From Halorarius halobius (GTDB lineage: Archaea; Halobacteriota; Halobacteria; Halobacteriales; Haloarculaceae), in NCBI RefSeq assembly GCF_024298865.1, contig NZ_CP101161.1, positions 2,811,227 to 2,875,226 on the forward strand: DNA of 64,000 bases. The letters run 5' to 3'. How positions within the stretch are numbered: the first letter of the stretch is position 1; every line of letters begins with the position of its first letter. A program made the translations under genes and the position numbers. Below, in pieces: positions 48,935 to 57,850 of this stretch. Under the pieces are notes generated by a model that was not told the DNA's origin, did no database searches, and was given only the letters and a program-made list of their open reading frames with translations.

Positions 48935-48957
48935 TACCCCGAAGGTGCCGCAAAACG

Positions 48958-48967
48958 CGTATAAGCC
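48958..48967 (-). promoter_or_regulatory. TATA box of the aglB operon
   Basis: GGCTTATACG on the minus strand, centred 28 bases before the aglB ATG, gives a leaderless or near-leaderless transcript covering aglB and DUF368. Confidence 0.55.
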
Positions 48968-49029
48968 TTCTCATATCGCCAGGACGTGACACCGAAAAGA
49001 CCTAACAGCGCCACCCCGAGGCCCGCTAC

Positions 49030-49950
49030 ATGCGCGTCTCGGTCGTCCTCTGTGAGCACACCACCGACCGCTACGAGGACCTGCGGGAGGCCGCCGACGC
49101 CGTGCTCGCACAGACCCACGACGAGGTGGAACTCGTGCTCGTGAGCGACGGCTCCCCCGCGGTCGCCGACCGGATGCGCCGCGACTACGGCGACGACCCG
49201 GCGGCCCTCGTCCACGAACTCGACGAGAACCTCGGTCTGCTGGGTGCCCGCAACGCCGGTGCGGAGGCCGCCACCGGCGACGTGGTCGCCTTTCTCGACG
49301 ACGACGCCGTCCCCGCCGACGACTGGGTGAAACGGCTCGTCGACGCCTACGAGACCCACGACGTGCCGGCCGTCGGCGGCAAGATGACGCCCCGGTGGGT
49401 CGCCGGGAAACCGGGGTTCCTGCCGGCGGAGTTCTACTGGCTCGTGGGCGTCACCCACCGCGGATTCCGGGAGACGCCGGGTGAGGTCCGCAACACCAAC
49501 GGGTCGAACCTCTCGTTCCGCCGCGAGGTGTTTCTCGAACTGGGCGGATTCGAGGGCGACATCGGCGGCCGCAAGGGCGACGCCAACCTCCAGGGCGGCG
49601 AGACGGAGTTGTGTGCGCGGCTGGAACGCGAGTACGGCCACGGCGTCTGGTACGTGCCAGACGCGGAGGTGGAACACAAGGTGTTCGACTACCGGACGGA
49701 CCCGTGGTGGCTGCTCGACCGGGCGTTCTGGCAGGGCTACTCCAAGCGAGGGATGGAGAAGTTCGTCGAGGGGTCGACCGACGAGGAAGGGGAGTTCCTC
49801 GGGCAACTACTCGGCGAGTTCGCTCCCGCACGTCTCCGGAGGCTCGTCCGCGACCCCGGCGTGGAGGCGGCGACCCAACTGGTGATGCTGTTCGTGTTCA
49901 CCGCGGCGGTCGGCGCGGGCTACGGGTACGGCCTCCTGAAGTGGCGGTAG
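49030..49950 (+). CDS. AglG/AglI-type glycosyltransferase (GT2)
   Basis: This 306-residue GT2 enzyme has the nucleotide-sugar strand VSVVLCEHTTDRY, VLVSDGSPA, and the DDD metal motif in VAFLDDDAVPADDWV. The acceptor-side NLSFRREVFLELGGF segment and a single C-terminal hydrophobic helix (about 280-300) complete it. It resembles the Haloferax AglG and AglI hexuronic acid transferases that extend the dolichol-phosphate-linked glycan. The exact sugar cannot be read from sequence. It is divergent from aglB across 95 bases. Confidence 0.82.
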   Translation: MRVSVVLCEHTTDRYEDLREAADAVLAQTHDEVELVLVSDGSPAVADRMRRDYGDDPAALVHELDENLGLLGARNAGAEAATGDVVAFLDDDAVPADDWVKRLVDAYETHDVPAVGGKMTPRWVAGKPGFLPAEFYWLVGVTHRGFRETPGEVRNTNGSNLSFRREVFLELGGFEGDIGGRKGDANLQGGETELCARLEREYGHGVWYVPDAEVEHKVFDYRTDPWWLLDRAFWQGYSKRGMEKFVEGSTDEEGEFLGQLLGEFAPARLRRLVRDPGVEAATQLVMLFVFTAAVGAGYGYGLLKWR

Positions 49951-49956
49951 CCCGGC

Positions 49957-50946
49957 TCAGACGTAGCCCAGGTCCTCGAGACGGTCCTGTACCACGTCCT
50001 CGCGGTGGTCGTCCGCGGCGTTCGTCCCCTCGTCGGTGACCTCGCGGCGCTCGTCACCCTCGATGACCGCCCACGGTACCTCCACGAGTTCGCGGTTGCG
50101 GACGCCCGAGGGGTGGCCGTACACGCGCAACGGCACCGGGAACGTGCGCTCGCCGAGCATGTTGCCGTGGTCGCTCGTCACGACGGTGCGCCCGTCGACC
50201 GCCGCGAGGAGGTCGTCGACCGACTCCAGCGTCACGTCGAGGTTCTCGCCGTACGCCGCCCACACGTCGTCTCTCTCGACGAGCCCCATGTAGAGGGCGT
50301 CCCACGGCGTGTGCGGACGGCCGCGACTGGTGGCGTCTTTCAGCCCGGCCTCCTCCTGCTTGTCGGTCCAGTCGTCGAAGTCGTCTATCTGCCAGCCGTG
50401 GAACCGCAGGTCGGGAGCCGTCACGAACGGGTGGTGCGGCTGCATGTAGTGGACGACCAGCCGCTTGTCCGGATGCTCGCGGTGCGCCTCGATGGCCGCA
50501 CGCGTCGTCTCCTCCGGCAGGACCGTCCGGGTCTCCTCGTCGAACGCCGTGAGCCACGGCTCGTACAGCGCGTGGAAGGCGTCGCCCGCCTCGCGGGAGA
50601 CGAACGGGTTCGCGGTCACGTAGACCGTGTCGCCGTACGATTCCCCGGTGAAATTCTGGAGCACCCACTCCTGTGTGGCGCTGCCGCGACTCGTCACCGT
50701 CCGGTAGTCGTCGTACTCGCTCACGTCCGCGCGCTCCTCGAACAGGTCGCGCCGGCAGGCGTCCAGGACGACCAGCGTGTCCCAGTCCTCGGCCATCACG
50801 TCGACGCTCCCCTCCCGGGTGGGGTAGACGTCGAGGTGGAACGGCGCGACGACCCGGTGGAAGAAGCGGTTGCGCCACCAGAACCGGTCGTCGTAGTTGT
50901 CGCGTATCTCGCGGTACGCGTACCGCAGGGCGGAGGGGACGCTCAT
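49957..50946 (-). CDS. Alkaline-phosphatase-superfamily (sulfatase-like) hydrolase
   Basis: This 329-residue protein has the fold markers of the sulfatase/phosphatase superfamily. These are DTLVVLDACRRDLFEE (first metal Asp, with the haloarchaeal LDACR signature), VVHYMQPHHPFV, and the second metal site VTSDHGNMLGE. No signal peptide is seen, so action at the cytoplasmic face on the growing lipid-linked glycan or a charged donor is possible. The ATG at 50946 gives MSVPSALRYAYREIRDNYDD. It lies between glycosyltransferases, which points to glycan processing or modification. Confidence 0.75.
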   Translation of the reverse strand: MSVPSALRYAYREIRDNYDDRFWWRNRFFHRVVAPFHLDVYPTREGSVDVMAEDWDTLVVLDACRRDLFEERADVSEYDDYRTVTSRGSATQEWVLQNFTGESYGDTVYVTANPFVSREAGDAFHALYEPWLTAFDEETRTVLPEETTRAAIEAHREHPDKRLVVHYMQPHHPFVTAPDLRFHGWQIDDFDDWTDKQEEAGLKDATSRGRPHTPWDALYMGLVERDDVWAAYGENLDVTLESVDDLLAAVDGRTVVTSDHGNMLGERTFPVPLRVYGHPSGVRNRELVEVPWAVIEGDERREVTDEGTNAADDHREDVVQDRLEDLGYV

Positions 50947-51036
50947 TCGGCCGGAGGAACGCACAGCAGGGTTAAGGCTCTGTCCGTCCCGGGCGACCGA
51001 AACCTACACCACGCGGCGCCCACTCCGTTCGCCCGA

Positions 51037-52173
51037 ATGACGACCGGCGGGCCGCTCGCGGAGGTAGACGTGGCCGTCGCCCACTGGCACGTCCGTTCGT
51101 GGGGCGGCGCGGAGTACCTCGTCACCCGCCTCGCGGAGGCGCTGGGCGCGGACACCGTCCACACGCTCGGCGCTCCCGACCCCGACGAGCCGAACCCGTA
51201 CGGCGACGTCGCATTCAGGGACGTGACGCCGACGCTGTCGTACCCCTGGGGCCGGCGGCTCCAGCGGCGCGCCGGACGCGTGTTCGAGTACGCCCAGTGG
51301 GAAGACCTCGACCTCCGTGACCTCGGCGACCCGGACGTGCTTGTCACCTCGGGGGCGACGACTCGGGCGGTTATCACCCCTGACGACACGCTCCACTGCA
51401 ACTACTGTCACTCGCCGCCGCGCTGGTACTACGACCTGTATCACGACCGCAAGAACTCAATCGCGGGCACGCTCGCGCGCCCGCTGGTCAGATATCTCAG
51501 GACGCGAGACATGACGGTCGACCCCCGCGTCGACCACTACTTCGCCAACTCGCCGGTCATCGAGCGGCGCCTCTGGAAGTACTACAAGCGCGAATCGGAG
51601 GTGCTGTACCCGCCCGTGGACCTCTCGTCGTACCGGAACGACGGCGACGACGGCTACTATCTCCATCTCGGCCGGCTCGACGGCGAGAAAGGCGTCGTCG
51701 AAGTGTTAGACGCGTTCACGGACACCGACTACCGCCTCGTGCTGGCGGGCGGGGAGGGCGACGCCGCGGGCACCGCATGCGAGCGCATCGACCGCGCTCA
51801 CAACGTCGACTACCGCGGCTTCGTCGACGAGCGCGAGAAGTACGACCTGCTGGCGAACTGCCGGGCCGTCGTGTTCAACGGCCGCAACGAGGACTTCGGT
51901 ATCGTCCCGATAGAGGCGAACGCCAGCGGCAAACCGGTCCTCGCGCGTGCGGAGGGGTTCCCGGCGGTGTTCGTCGACGACGGCGAGAACGGGCTGACCC
52001 ACGACGGCACCGCCGACGGCATCCGCGACGCCGTCGAGCGGTTCGAACGCGACGGCGTCGACGACGACGACCCGACCGCCCGCGCCGAGCCGTTCGGCCT
52101 CGATTCGTTCGCCGACCAGCTAACCGAAAGCATCGCCGACCGATATCGCGAGTTGATGGCGTATGTCGAGTGA
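51037..52173 (+). CDS. Glycosyltransferase family 4
   Basis: This 378-residue GT-B enzyme starts with VDVAVAHWHVRSWGGAEYLVTRLAEAL. It has the donor-binding C-terminal domain with YYLHLGRLDGEKGVVEVLDAF and the E-x7-E motif region NEDFGIVPIEANASGKPVLARAEGF. It probably adds one sugar to the dolichol-linked glycan in the cytoplasm. The ATG at 51037 precedes the first Rossmann strand. The next GT4 gene overlaps its end by 11 bases, so the two form an operon. Confidence 0.85.
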   Translation: MTTGGPLAEVDVAVAHWHVRSWGGAEYLVTRLAEALGADTVHTLGAPDPDEPNPYGDVAFRDVTPTLSYPWGRRLQRRAGRVFEYAQWEDLDLRDLGDPDVLVTSGATTRAVITPDDTLHCNYCHSPPRWYYDLYHDRKNSIAGTLARPLVRYLRTRDMTVDPRVDHYFANSPVIERRLWKYYKRESEVLYPPVDLSSYRNDGDDGYYLHLGRLDGEKGVVEVLDAFTDTDYRLVLAGGEGDAAGTACERIDRAHNVDYRGFVDEREKYDLLANCRAVVFNGRNEDFGIVPIEANASGKPVLARAEGFPAVFVDDGENGLTHDGTADGIRDAVERFERDGVDDDDPTARAEPFGLDSFADQLTESIADRYRELMAYVE

Positions 52174-53263
52174 GCGGCTCCGCGTGGCGATGGTCGCAAC
52201 CCCCGACGACGGCTCCTGTGGGGTCGGCACCTACGCGGGCGACCTTCGGGCGGTGCTCGCCGACGAGGCGGTCGCCGTCGACCACGTCGAACTCGCGACG
52301 AACACGCGGAGCCCCCTCCACGTCGCGCGGGTGGCGTGGCGCGCGGGCACCGCCGACGTCGACGCCGTCCACCTCCAGCACGAGTACGGGCTGTTCGGCC
52401 CGATGACGTACCTCTGGTGGGCGTTCGCGCCCGTGCTTTTCCTGCTCTCACGGCTCCGGGGCGTCCCGGTCGTCGTGACGCTCCACGAGGCGTGGGACCG
52501 GGAGACGACGGGCGAGACGGCCGCGTGGCTCCAGTACGCCTACGTCCGCCTCGTGAACTGGTCGCTGGCCCTGCTCGCGGACCGACTCGTCTTCCTTTCG
52601 GACTCGCGGGCCGAGGCGTTCACCGGCACAGTCGAAACCTCCCATGCGACGCGGCTCCCCCACGGCGTGAACCTCGTCGACGCCGAACCGACCGTCGACG
52701 CCCGGGACCGACTGGGATACGACCCCGAGGACACGCTCGTCGTCGAACCGGGCTACGTCAGCCCGCAGAAGGGTGCCGACACGTTCCTCGAACTCGCCGA
52801 GCGGTTCCCCGACGCGGAGTTCCTGCTGGCCGGCGGTGCGCGGACACCCGGCGACGAGGCGTTCATCGGGGAACTGGAATCTCAGGCCCCCGAGAATCTC
52901 CAAATCACCGGAGTTCTCGACGACGAACTGTTCCGCGGGGTGTTCGACGCCGCCGGCCTCGCGGTGTTGCCGTACCGCAAACAGGGACAGAGCGGTATCC
53001 TGAACTGGTGTATCGCCTACGGCCTGCCCGTCGTCGCCGGCGACGTCGACTACTTCCGGGAGGTCGCCGACGAGTGGGACTGCGTGGGGCTGTTCGACCC
53101 TGACGACATCGACGACGCGGCCGCGGCCGTCGACCAGTATCTCACCGACCCGGAGGCGCGCGAACAACTAGCCGCGGGGATGGAGCAGTTCCGGACCGAG
53201 AACAGTTTTGCGGCGGTCGCCCGCCGCCACGCCGACCTGTACGCGGCGCTGGCCGGGGACTGA
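52163..53263 (+). CDS. Glycosyltransferase family 4
   Basis: This 366-residue GT-B enzyme has the N-terminal glycine loop GSCGVGTYAGDLRAVL and the HLQHEYGLFGP motif of mannosyltransferase-like GT4 proteins. Donor domain features are EPGYVSPQKGADTFLELAERF and LPYRKQGQSGILNWCIAYGLPVV. The acidic E-x7-E pair is partly replaced (QSGILNWC), as in several bacterial mannosyltransferase B-type homologues. It is cotranscribed with the preceding GT4. Confidence 0.83.
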   Translation: MSSERLRVAMVATPDDGSCGVGTYAGDLRAVLADEAVAVDHVELATNTRSPLHVARVAWRAGTADVDAVHLQHEYGLFGPMTYLWWAFAPVLFLLSRLRGVPVVVTLHEAWDRETTGETAAWLQYAYVRLVNWSLALLADRLVFLSDSRAEAFTGTVETSHATRLPHGVNLVDAEPTVDARDRLGYDPEDTLVVEPGYVSPQKGADTFLELAERFPDAEFLLAGGARTPGDEAFIGELESQAPENLQITGVLDDELFRGVFDAAGLAVLPYRKQGQSGILNWCIAYGLPVVAGDVDYFREVADEWDCVGLFDPDDIDDAAAAVDQYLTDPEAREQLAAGMEQFRTENSFAAVARRHADLYAALAGD

Positions 53264-53303
53264 ACCGAACATCGTAAATGTCCGCCAGCGGAACGCCCAG
53301 CAA

Positions 53304-54200
53304 ATGACGTCGACGCTCGCCGTGGTCGGTCTCGACGCGGCCGACTACGAACTCGCGCGCCGGTGGGACTGCGAGAACGTCCTGCTTGACGACCACCGGG
53401 AGATGGAGACGTTCAGCTACTCGTACGACCAGCCGTACACGCCCGAGGTGTGGACGACGGTAGCGACGGGCGTCCACCCCCGCGACCACGGCGTCCACGG
53501 CGACGCCGCCGAGTGGGACTCCCTGCCGCTACGTGTGGCCAGCAAACTGACCCAGCATCTCCACCCCGAGGTTCGCCAGCGGCTCGGCCAGCCGTTCCGC
53601 GACCGGGGCCACGAACAGGAGATAGATCGCACCGAGGCGCCGAGTGCGTTCGATTCCGGCGCCGCGATGGGCTGGCCCGGCATCACCGACGCCGAGCATC
53701 TCTCGGAGGCGTGGTCGTGGGCCTCGGAGATAAAGTTCGGCGAGTTGACGGAGAGCCAACTGCGCCGAAACGTCTACGGCAACACCGGTGAGGAGTTCGG
53801 CTTCCTCGTGGGAATGAACGGCGTCGTCCCCATCGCCGGCGTCCACTCGCACGTGCTCGACGTGGTGGGCCACGTGTTCGCCAAACGCGAGTCGAAACTG
53901 CGGGAGTTCTACGAGCGCGTCGACGAACTGCTCGGTGTGGTCCGCCGCGAGACCGACGAGATGGTGGTCCTCTCGGACCACGGGATGAAGGTATCGTGGG
54001 TCGACGAGGGCGAGGTCGGCGTCCACAGCGACCGTGCGATGGTCGCCGCCACCGAGGGCGTGACGGGCGAGTTGCCGGAGTCGGTGTTCGACGTGAAGGC
54101 GTGGCTGGAGGCCAACACCGATGCCGACGACGCCGACGACCGGGACGTGACGATGGACACCGCCGAACAACGGCTCGAAGAGCTCGGCTACATCGAGTAG
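53304..54200 (+). CDS. Type I phosphodiesterase/nucleotide pyrophosphatase-like protein
   Basis: This 298-residue alkaline-phosphatase-superfamily protein begins with the metal-binding strand LAVVGLDAADYELARRW. The nucleophile threonine is in EVWTTVATGVHPRDHGVHG, and the second metal site is VVLSDHGMK. It could cleave a nucleotide sugar, a sugar phosphate or a polyprenyl diphosphate linkage. The ATG at 53304 has a GTAAATG element about 29 bases upstream. It ends three bases before the GT2 gene, so they form an operon. Substrate unknown. Confidence 0.78.
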   Translation: MTSTLAVVGLDAADYELARRWDCENVLLDDHREMETFSYSYDQPYTPEVWTTVATGVHPRDHGVHGDAAEWDSLPLRVASKLTQHLHPEVRQRLGQPFRDRGHEQEIDRTEAPSAFDSGAAMGWPGITDAEHLSEAWSWASEIKFGELTESQLRRNVYGNTGEEFGFLVGMNGVVPIAGVHSHVLDVVGHVFAKRESKLREFYERVDELLGVVRRETDEMVVLSDHGMKVSWVDEGEVGVHSDRAMVAATEGVTGELPESVFDVKAWLEANTDADDADDRDVTMDTAEQRLEELGYIE

Positions 54201-54203
54201 CGG

Positions 54204-55178
54204 ATGAGCGACGACCTCTTCGTGACGGTGGGCATCCCGACCTGCGACAACGCCGACACAGTCGGCCGGACGCTCCGCTCGCTTCTGGACGCAGAGCGCC
54301 AACCCGACCGTATCCTCGTCGTCGACGCCTCCAGCGACGATACGCCCGAGGTGATAGAGCGGGTCGCCGCGGAGTACGACGTGCCGGTCGACTGCTACCG
54401 TCAGTCCGACGAGGGGCGCGGCGTCGGCGCCGCCCGACAGGATATCTACGAGCGGTTCGACGGCGACCTGCTGGCGTGTCTCGACACCGAGGTGGCCGTC
54501 GACGACGACTGGCTCGCCGAGCACGTCGCCTTCCACCGCGAGCATCCAGACGTGGACGTGCTCTCGGCCGCGCCGATGGCGGGCGTCGACGGGCCAGTAA
54601 CCGACCCGAAGCGCGGCTTCTGGTTCCAGCAGGCCAACTGCACGGTGAAACGCGAGGCGCTCGCCCGCATCGACGGTTGGGACCGCTGGCTCCCCCGCGG
54701 CGAGGACTGGGACGCACAGATACGCCTGTGGCGCTCGGGCGCGGACGCGTACGCCCGGTCGGACCTCGACGGCGAGTCGATGACCGACGAGACGCCCGCC
54801 GAGAGCCTGCGCAAGACGTGGGGGCGGCCGAGTTCGGTCGCGTTCGTCCGGAAGTATGGCCGCTGGTACGTCGGCTTCCACCCCGAACACGTCCTCGGGG
54901 ACGTGGGGTCTGTCGGCGCGCTCGGCCTGCTGGTGCTCGGCCTGTTCGCGCTCCCGACTTTCCCACCGCTGGGCCTGGTGATGCTCGCACTGGCCGCGCT
55001 CCCGACGCTCCCGTACCTGTATCTGAAGAAGGTCAAACACCGCGACGGCGGGTTCATCCGCGAGGACGCCTACGACGCCGCCCGGTTCTACCTGCTGGGA
55101 GTCACGGCGGCCCGCGAACTGCTCGTCGGTACAGACCGTCCGTGGAACTACGGCGGCTGTGACGGGCCACGCGGATGA
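54204..55178 (+). CDS. Glycosyltransferase family 2
   Basis: This 324-residue GT2 enzyme has VTVGIPTCDNADTVGRTLRSLL at the start, VVDASSDDTPE, and a variant metal motif LACLDTEVAVDDDW in place of a plain DxD. GEDWDAQIRLWRSG holds the catalytic ED. Two hydrophobic segments lie near 233-272. It should add a sugar to the lipid-linked glycan at the membrane. Its stop overlaps the flippase start by four bases (ATGA). Confidence 0.83.
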   Translation: MSDDLFVTVGIPTCDNADTVGRTLRSLLDAERQPDRILVVDASSDDTPEVIERVAAEYDVPVDCYRQSDEGRGVGAARQDIYERFDGDLLACLDTEVAVDDDWLAEHVAFHREHPDVDVLSAAPMAGVDGPVTDPKRGFWFQQANCTVKREALARIDGWDRWLPRGEDWDAQIRLWRSGADAYARSDLDGESMTDETPAESLRKTWGRPSSVAFVRKYGRWYVGFHPEHVLGDVGSVGALGLLVLGLFALPTFPPLGLVMLALAALPTLPYLYLKKVKHRDGGFIREDAYDAARFYLLGVTAARELLVGTDRPWNYGGCDGPRG

Positions 55179-56746
55179 GCGGCGACGACGCGGCCGGCGG
55201 CCCCGACTCCGCGGCCGACGACGAGAGCGCGTTCGCTACCGTCCGCGACCTGTTCAAGGGCGGGGGCGCGCTCCTGTTCGGGCTGGTGCTCGAACTCGGC
55301 ATCTCGTTCGTCGCCAAGATAATCATCGCACAGGAACTCGAGCGAGTCAGCTACGGCACCGTCTCGCTGGGCATCATCACCGCGGCCATCGTCTCGACGC
55401 TGGTGATGCTCGGACTCAACACCGGCATCGGCCGCTACCTCCCCCGGTACGACACGCCCGAGGAGCGCCGCGGGGTCCTCGTGTCGGGGTTCGAGGTGGC
55501 CATCCCGCTGTCCGTCGCGGCGGGCGCGGCCATCGTGCTCGGGGCGCCACTGCTGGCGGAGGTGTTCAACGACCAGTCGCTTGTGGTCGTGTTCCGCATC
55601 TTCGGCGTCGCCGTCCCGTTCGGCACGGTGATGAAACTCGCCCTGGGGAGCATCCAGGGGCTCCAGGACTCGGTGCCCCGAATCGTCGTCCAGAACATCA
55701 CGTTCCCGGTGACGCGGTTCGTAGGCATCGCCATCGCCATCTTGCTCGGCGCGGGCGTGTTCGGCGTCTCCATCGCGTACGTCCTCTCGTACGTGTTTGC
55801 GGCGGCCGCCGGCGTCTATTTCCTCGCTACCCGGACCCGGCTGTTCGACCGCTCCGTCGAGGCCGTTCGGATGCGCCGAGAACTGCTCGTGTTCTCCCTG
55901 CCGCTCGTGGTAACGGCGGCGATGTCTATCGTCCTCTCGGACATCGACATGTACATGCTAGGCATCCTTCGTGGCCCGGCCGTCGTCGCCGACTACAACG
56001 TCATCTACCCGCTGGCACAACTGCTGACCGCGGCGCTCGGTGCGTTCGGCTTCCTGTTCATGCCGGCCGTCTCGGAACTCGACGCCGAGGGCGAACGTGA
56101 CCAGCTCAAACGGCTCTACCAAGTCGCTACCAAGTGGATAGTCGTCGCCACGCTCCCGGTGTTCCTCGTGTTCGTGTTCTTCCCGGACCGAGTCATCCCG
56201 CTAACGTTCGGCGCGAAGTACGCCCAGGCGGCGCCCTCGCTGGCGGTGCTGGCGACCGGGTTCTTCATCCACACTGCCTTCGGCCTCAACAAGGGCGCGC
56301 TCACGTCGCTCGGCCACACCCGCCTCATCATGTACGACGACATCGTCGGGGCCGCGGTCAACGTGGCGCTGAACCTCGTTCTGATACCGCTGTACGGGCT
56401 GTGGGGAGCGGCGTGGGCGACTACGCTGTCGTACGTCGTGCTCAACCTCCTCTACTCCGGACAGCTGTACCGGCGCACGTCGGCTCACCCGCTGTCGACG
56501 GCGCTGGCGTGGCCGGCCCTCATCGGGGGTGTCGCGATGGGGGCCGTCTACGCGCTCGGTCGGGCGTATCTGGTCGTCACGCCCCTCACGCTCGTGGGCC
56601 TGTTCGCCGCGTTCGGAGTCATCTACGGGCTCGGGGTGCTCCGATTCGGTATCGAACCCGAGGAAGTTCGGCTCGTGGTCTCCTTCGAGGAGCGATTCGG
56701 CGTCGACCTCGGCCCGCTGAAGCGGGTCGCCAGGCTGTTCATGTAG
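55175..56746 (+). CDS. aglR: Oligosaccharide flippase (AglR/Wzx-like)
   Basis: This 523-residue polytopic membrane protein of the MATE/MVF flippase superfamily has 14 hydrophobic segments. The two-lobe layout shows KGGGALLFGLVLELGISFVAK at the start of lobe one and LLVFSLPLVVTAAMSIVLSDID at the start of lobe two. In haloarchaea AglR is needed to move the lipid-linked sugar to the outer face for AglB. Context within the agl cluster and coupling to GT2 support this. It overlaps the convergent TrmB gene by eight bases. Confidence 0.83.
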   Translation: MSGDDAAGGPDSAADDESAFATVRDLFKGGGALLFGLVLELGISFVAKIIIAQELERVSYGTVSLGIITAAIVSTLVMLGLNTGIGRYLPRYDTPEERRGVLVSGFEVAIPLSVAAGAAIVLGAPLLAEVFNDQSLVVVFRIFGVAVPFGTVMKLALGSIQGLQDSVPRIVVQNITFPVTRFVGIAIAILLGAGVFGVSIAYVLSYVFAAAAGVYFLATRTRLFDRSVEAVRMRRELLVFSLPLVVTAAMSIVLSDIDMYMLGILRGPAVVADYNVIYPLAQLLTAALGAFGFLFMPAVSELDAEGERDQLKRLYQVATKWIVVATLPVFLVFVFFPDRVIPLTFGAKYAQAAPSLAVLATGFFIHTAFGLNKGALTSLGHTRLIMYDDIVGAAVNVALNLVLIPLYGLWGAAWATTLSYVVLNLLYSGQLYRRTSAHPLSTALAWPALIGGVAMGAVYALGRAYLVVTPLTLVGLFAAFGVIYGLGVLRFGIEPEEVRLVVSFEERFGVDLGPLKRVARLFM

Positions 56747-57578
56747 GCTCGGCGGCGCTCTCGTGGTCCCACACCAGGTCGAAGTAACGCTTGAAGCCGG
56801 CGACGAACGAGCCGTTCTCGGTGATGGCGGCCTGCCGCATGTGGTTCGGAACGTCCGGCTCCTCGACGAGGAAGATTGCCTCGCCGTCGTCGTACTCCAT
56901 GCTCGGGTCGGTGAACGTGCCCCGCCAGGGGAGCCGTCCCTCCGAGAACCGGAACTCGACGCCCGCGTGGTCGGCCCGCAGTCGGTCGACGATGCGCTCC
57001 TGGATGCGGCGCTCCTCGTCGTCGAGGAGGTCGGGGTGGTGGAACAGCGCGCGGACCCCGATACCCCTGTCGAGCGCGTCCTCCAGGGCCGGCTCGACGC
57101 TCTCCAGGTACTCGAAGCTCTTGGTGAGCACGTACACCGCGCGGTCGGCCTCGTGGTAGAGCCGGCGCGTCTCCGACTCCGACGGCTCGCCCACGTCCAC
57201 GACGTAGAACAGTTCCTCGGCAGGGGTGATTTCGTCGCCGCCACGCTCGAACGCGGGGCCGAACCGGGCCAGGAACTCCTCGCGCTGGCCGTCGACGTCG
57301 CGCTCGAACGACTCGAACTCCTGACGCTTGTTCTCCTTGGCACGCTCCAGGATGGCCTCCGGCGACCGGGGCTGGTACTCCTTGGGGCGACCGGGGATGA
57401 TCTTCACGTACCCCTGGTCACCCAGCGAGTCGAGAACGCCGTAGATGCGGGCCTTCGGGATGCCGGTCGCCTCGGCGAGGTTCGGGGCGGTCGTCCGTCC
57501 GAGCCGAAGCAGTTCGGCCAGCGCCGTGGCCTCGTACTCGGTCAGCTCAAGCGTCTCGAACAGCCCCACGTCGCTCAT
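56739..57578 (-). CDS. TrmB-family transcriptional regulator
   Basis: This 279-residue regulator has the TrmB winged helix at about 5-75 (LELTEYEATALAELLRLGRTTAPNLAEATGIPKARIYGVLDSL, read in two parts). A coiled segment follows (RAKENKRQEFESFERDVDGQREEF), then a C-terminal phospholipase-D-like TrmB sensor domain (about 120-270). TrmB proteins sense sugars and control their metabolism, so it may regulate the neighbouring glycosylation genes. The ATG at 57578 is preceded by GGGGGGC. An in-frame ATG at 57611 would suit a leaderless transcript from the TATA box and add 11 residues. Confidence 0.83.
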   Translation of the reverse strand: MSDVGLFETLELTEYEATALAELLRLGRTTAPNLAEATGIPKARIYGVLDSLGDQGYVKIIPGRPKEYQPRSPEAILERAKENKRQEFESFERDVDGQREEFLARFGPAFERGGDEITPAEELFYVVDVGEPSESETRRLYHEADRAVYVLTKSFEYLESVEPALEDALDRGIGVRALFHHPDLLDDEERRIQERIVDRLRADHAGVEFRFSEGRLPWRGTFTDPSMEYDDGEAIFLVEEPDVPNHMRQAAITENGSFVAGFKRYFDLVWDHESAAEPT

Positions 57579-57626
57579 GCCCCCCGATTCCGGGGCCGCC
57601 CACATGAACATCACGGGACCGCCCGG

Positions 57627-57639
57627 AATGTTTAAGTGG
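57627..57639 (-). promoter_or_regulatory. TATA box of the TrmB gene
   Basis: On the minus strand CCACTTAAACATT is about 22 bases from the upstream ATG (57611) and about 55 from the preferred ATG (57578). The first spacing favours a leaderless start, so the exact N terminus of TrmB stays open. Confidence 0.5.
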
Positions 57640-57674
57640 TGCCCGCCATTTCGTTTACTCAACGAGCGAGTAAC

Positions 57675-57803
57675 ATGAGTGGGGACGACACCGACGACGA
57701 CACGGACGAGCGCGCCGACGCACATCTGCAGGAGATCGACGACGGGTGTGGCTGTGCAGAGGTGTGGGAACATACCAGTGCGGCCCGGGCCAGCGACGAC
57801 TGA
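57675..57803 (+). CDS. 42-residue acidic protein with CGC motif
   Basis: This very small gene was found by translation between the divergent TrmB gene and aglJ. From the ATG at 57675 the protein is Asp-rich for 14 residues and then reads LQEIDDGCGCAEVWEHTS, ending ASDD. The DGCGCAEVWEH block, with two cysteines and a histidine, looks conserved and could bind metal. It lies 47 bases before aglJ on the same strand and may be cotranscribed. Confidence 0.65.
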   Translation: MSGDDTDDDTDERADAHLQEIDDGCGCAEVWEHTSAARASDD

Positions 57804-57850
57804 GGGACGGAGCGCAACCTTTTCACGAGCGGGGGGCGGACTCCGCGACG

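Noticed and set aside
50005-51036. N-terminal extension of the first GT4 gene across the sulfatase-like gene
   Set aside because: It is antisense to a recognisable phosphatase-superfamily gene; the ATG at 51037 gives the normal GT4 start.
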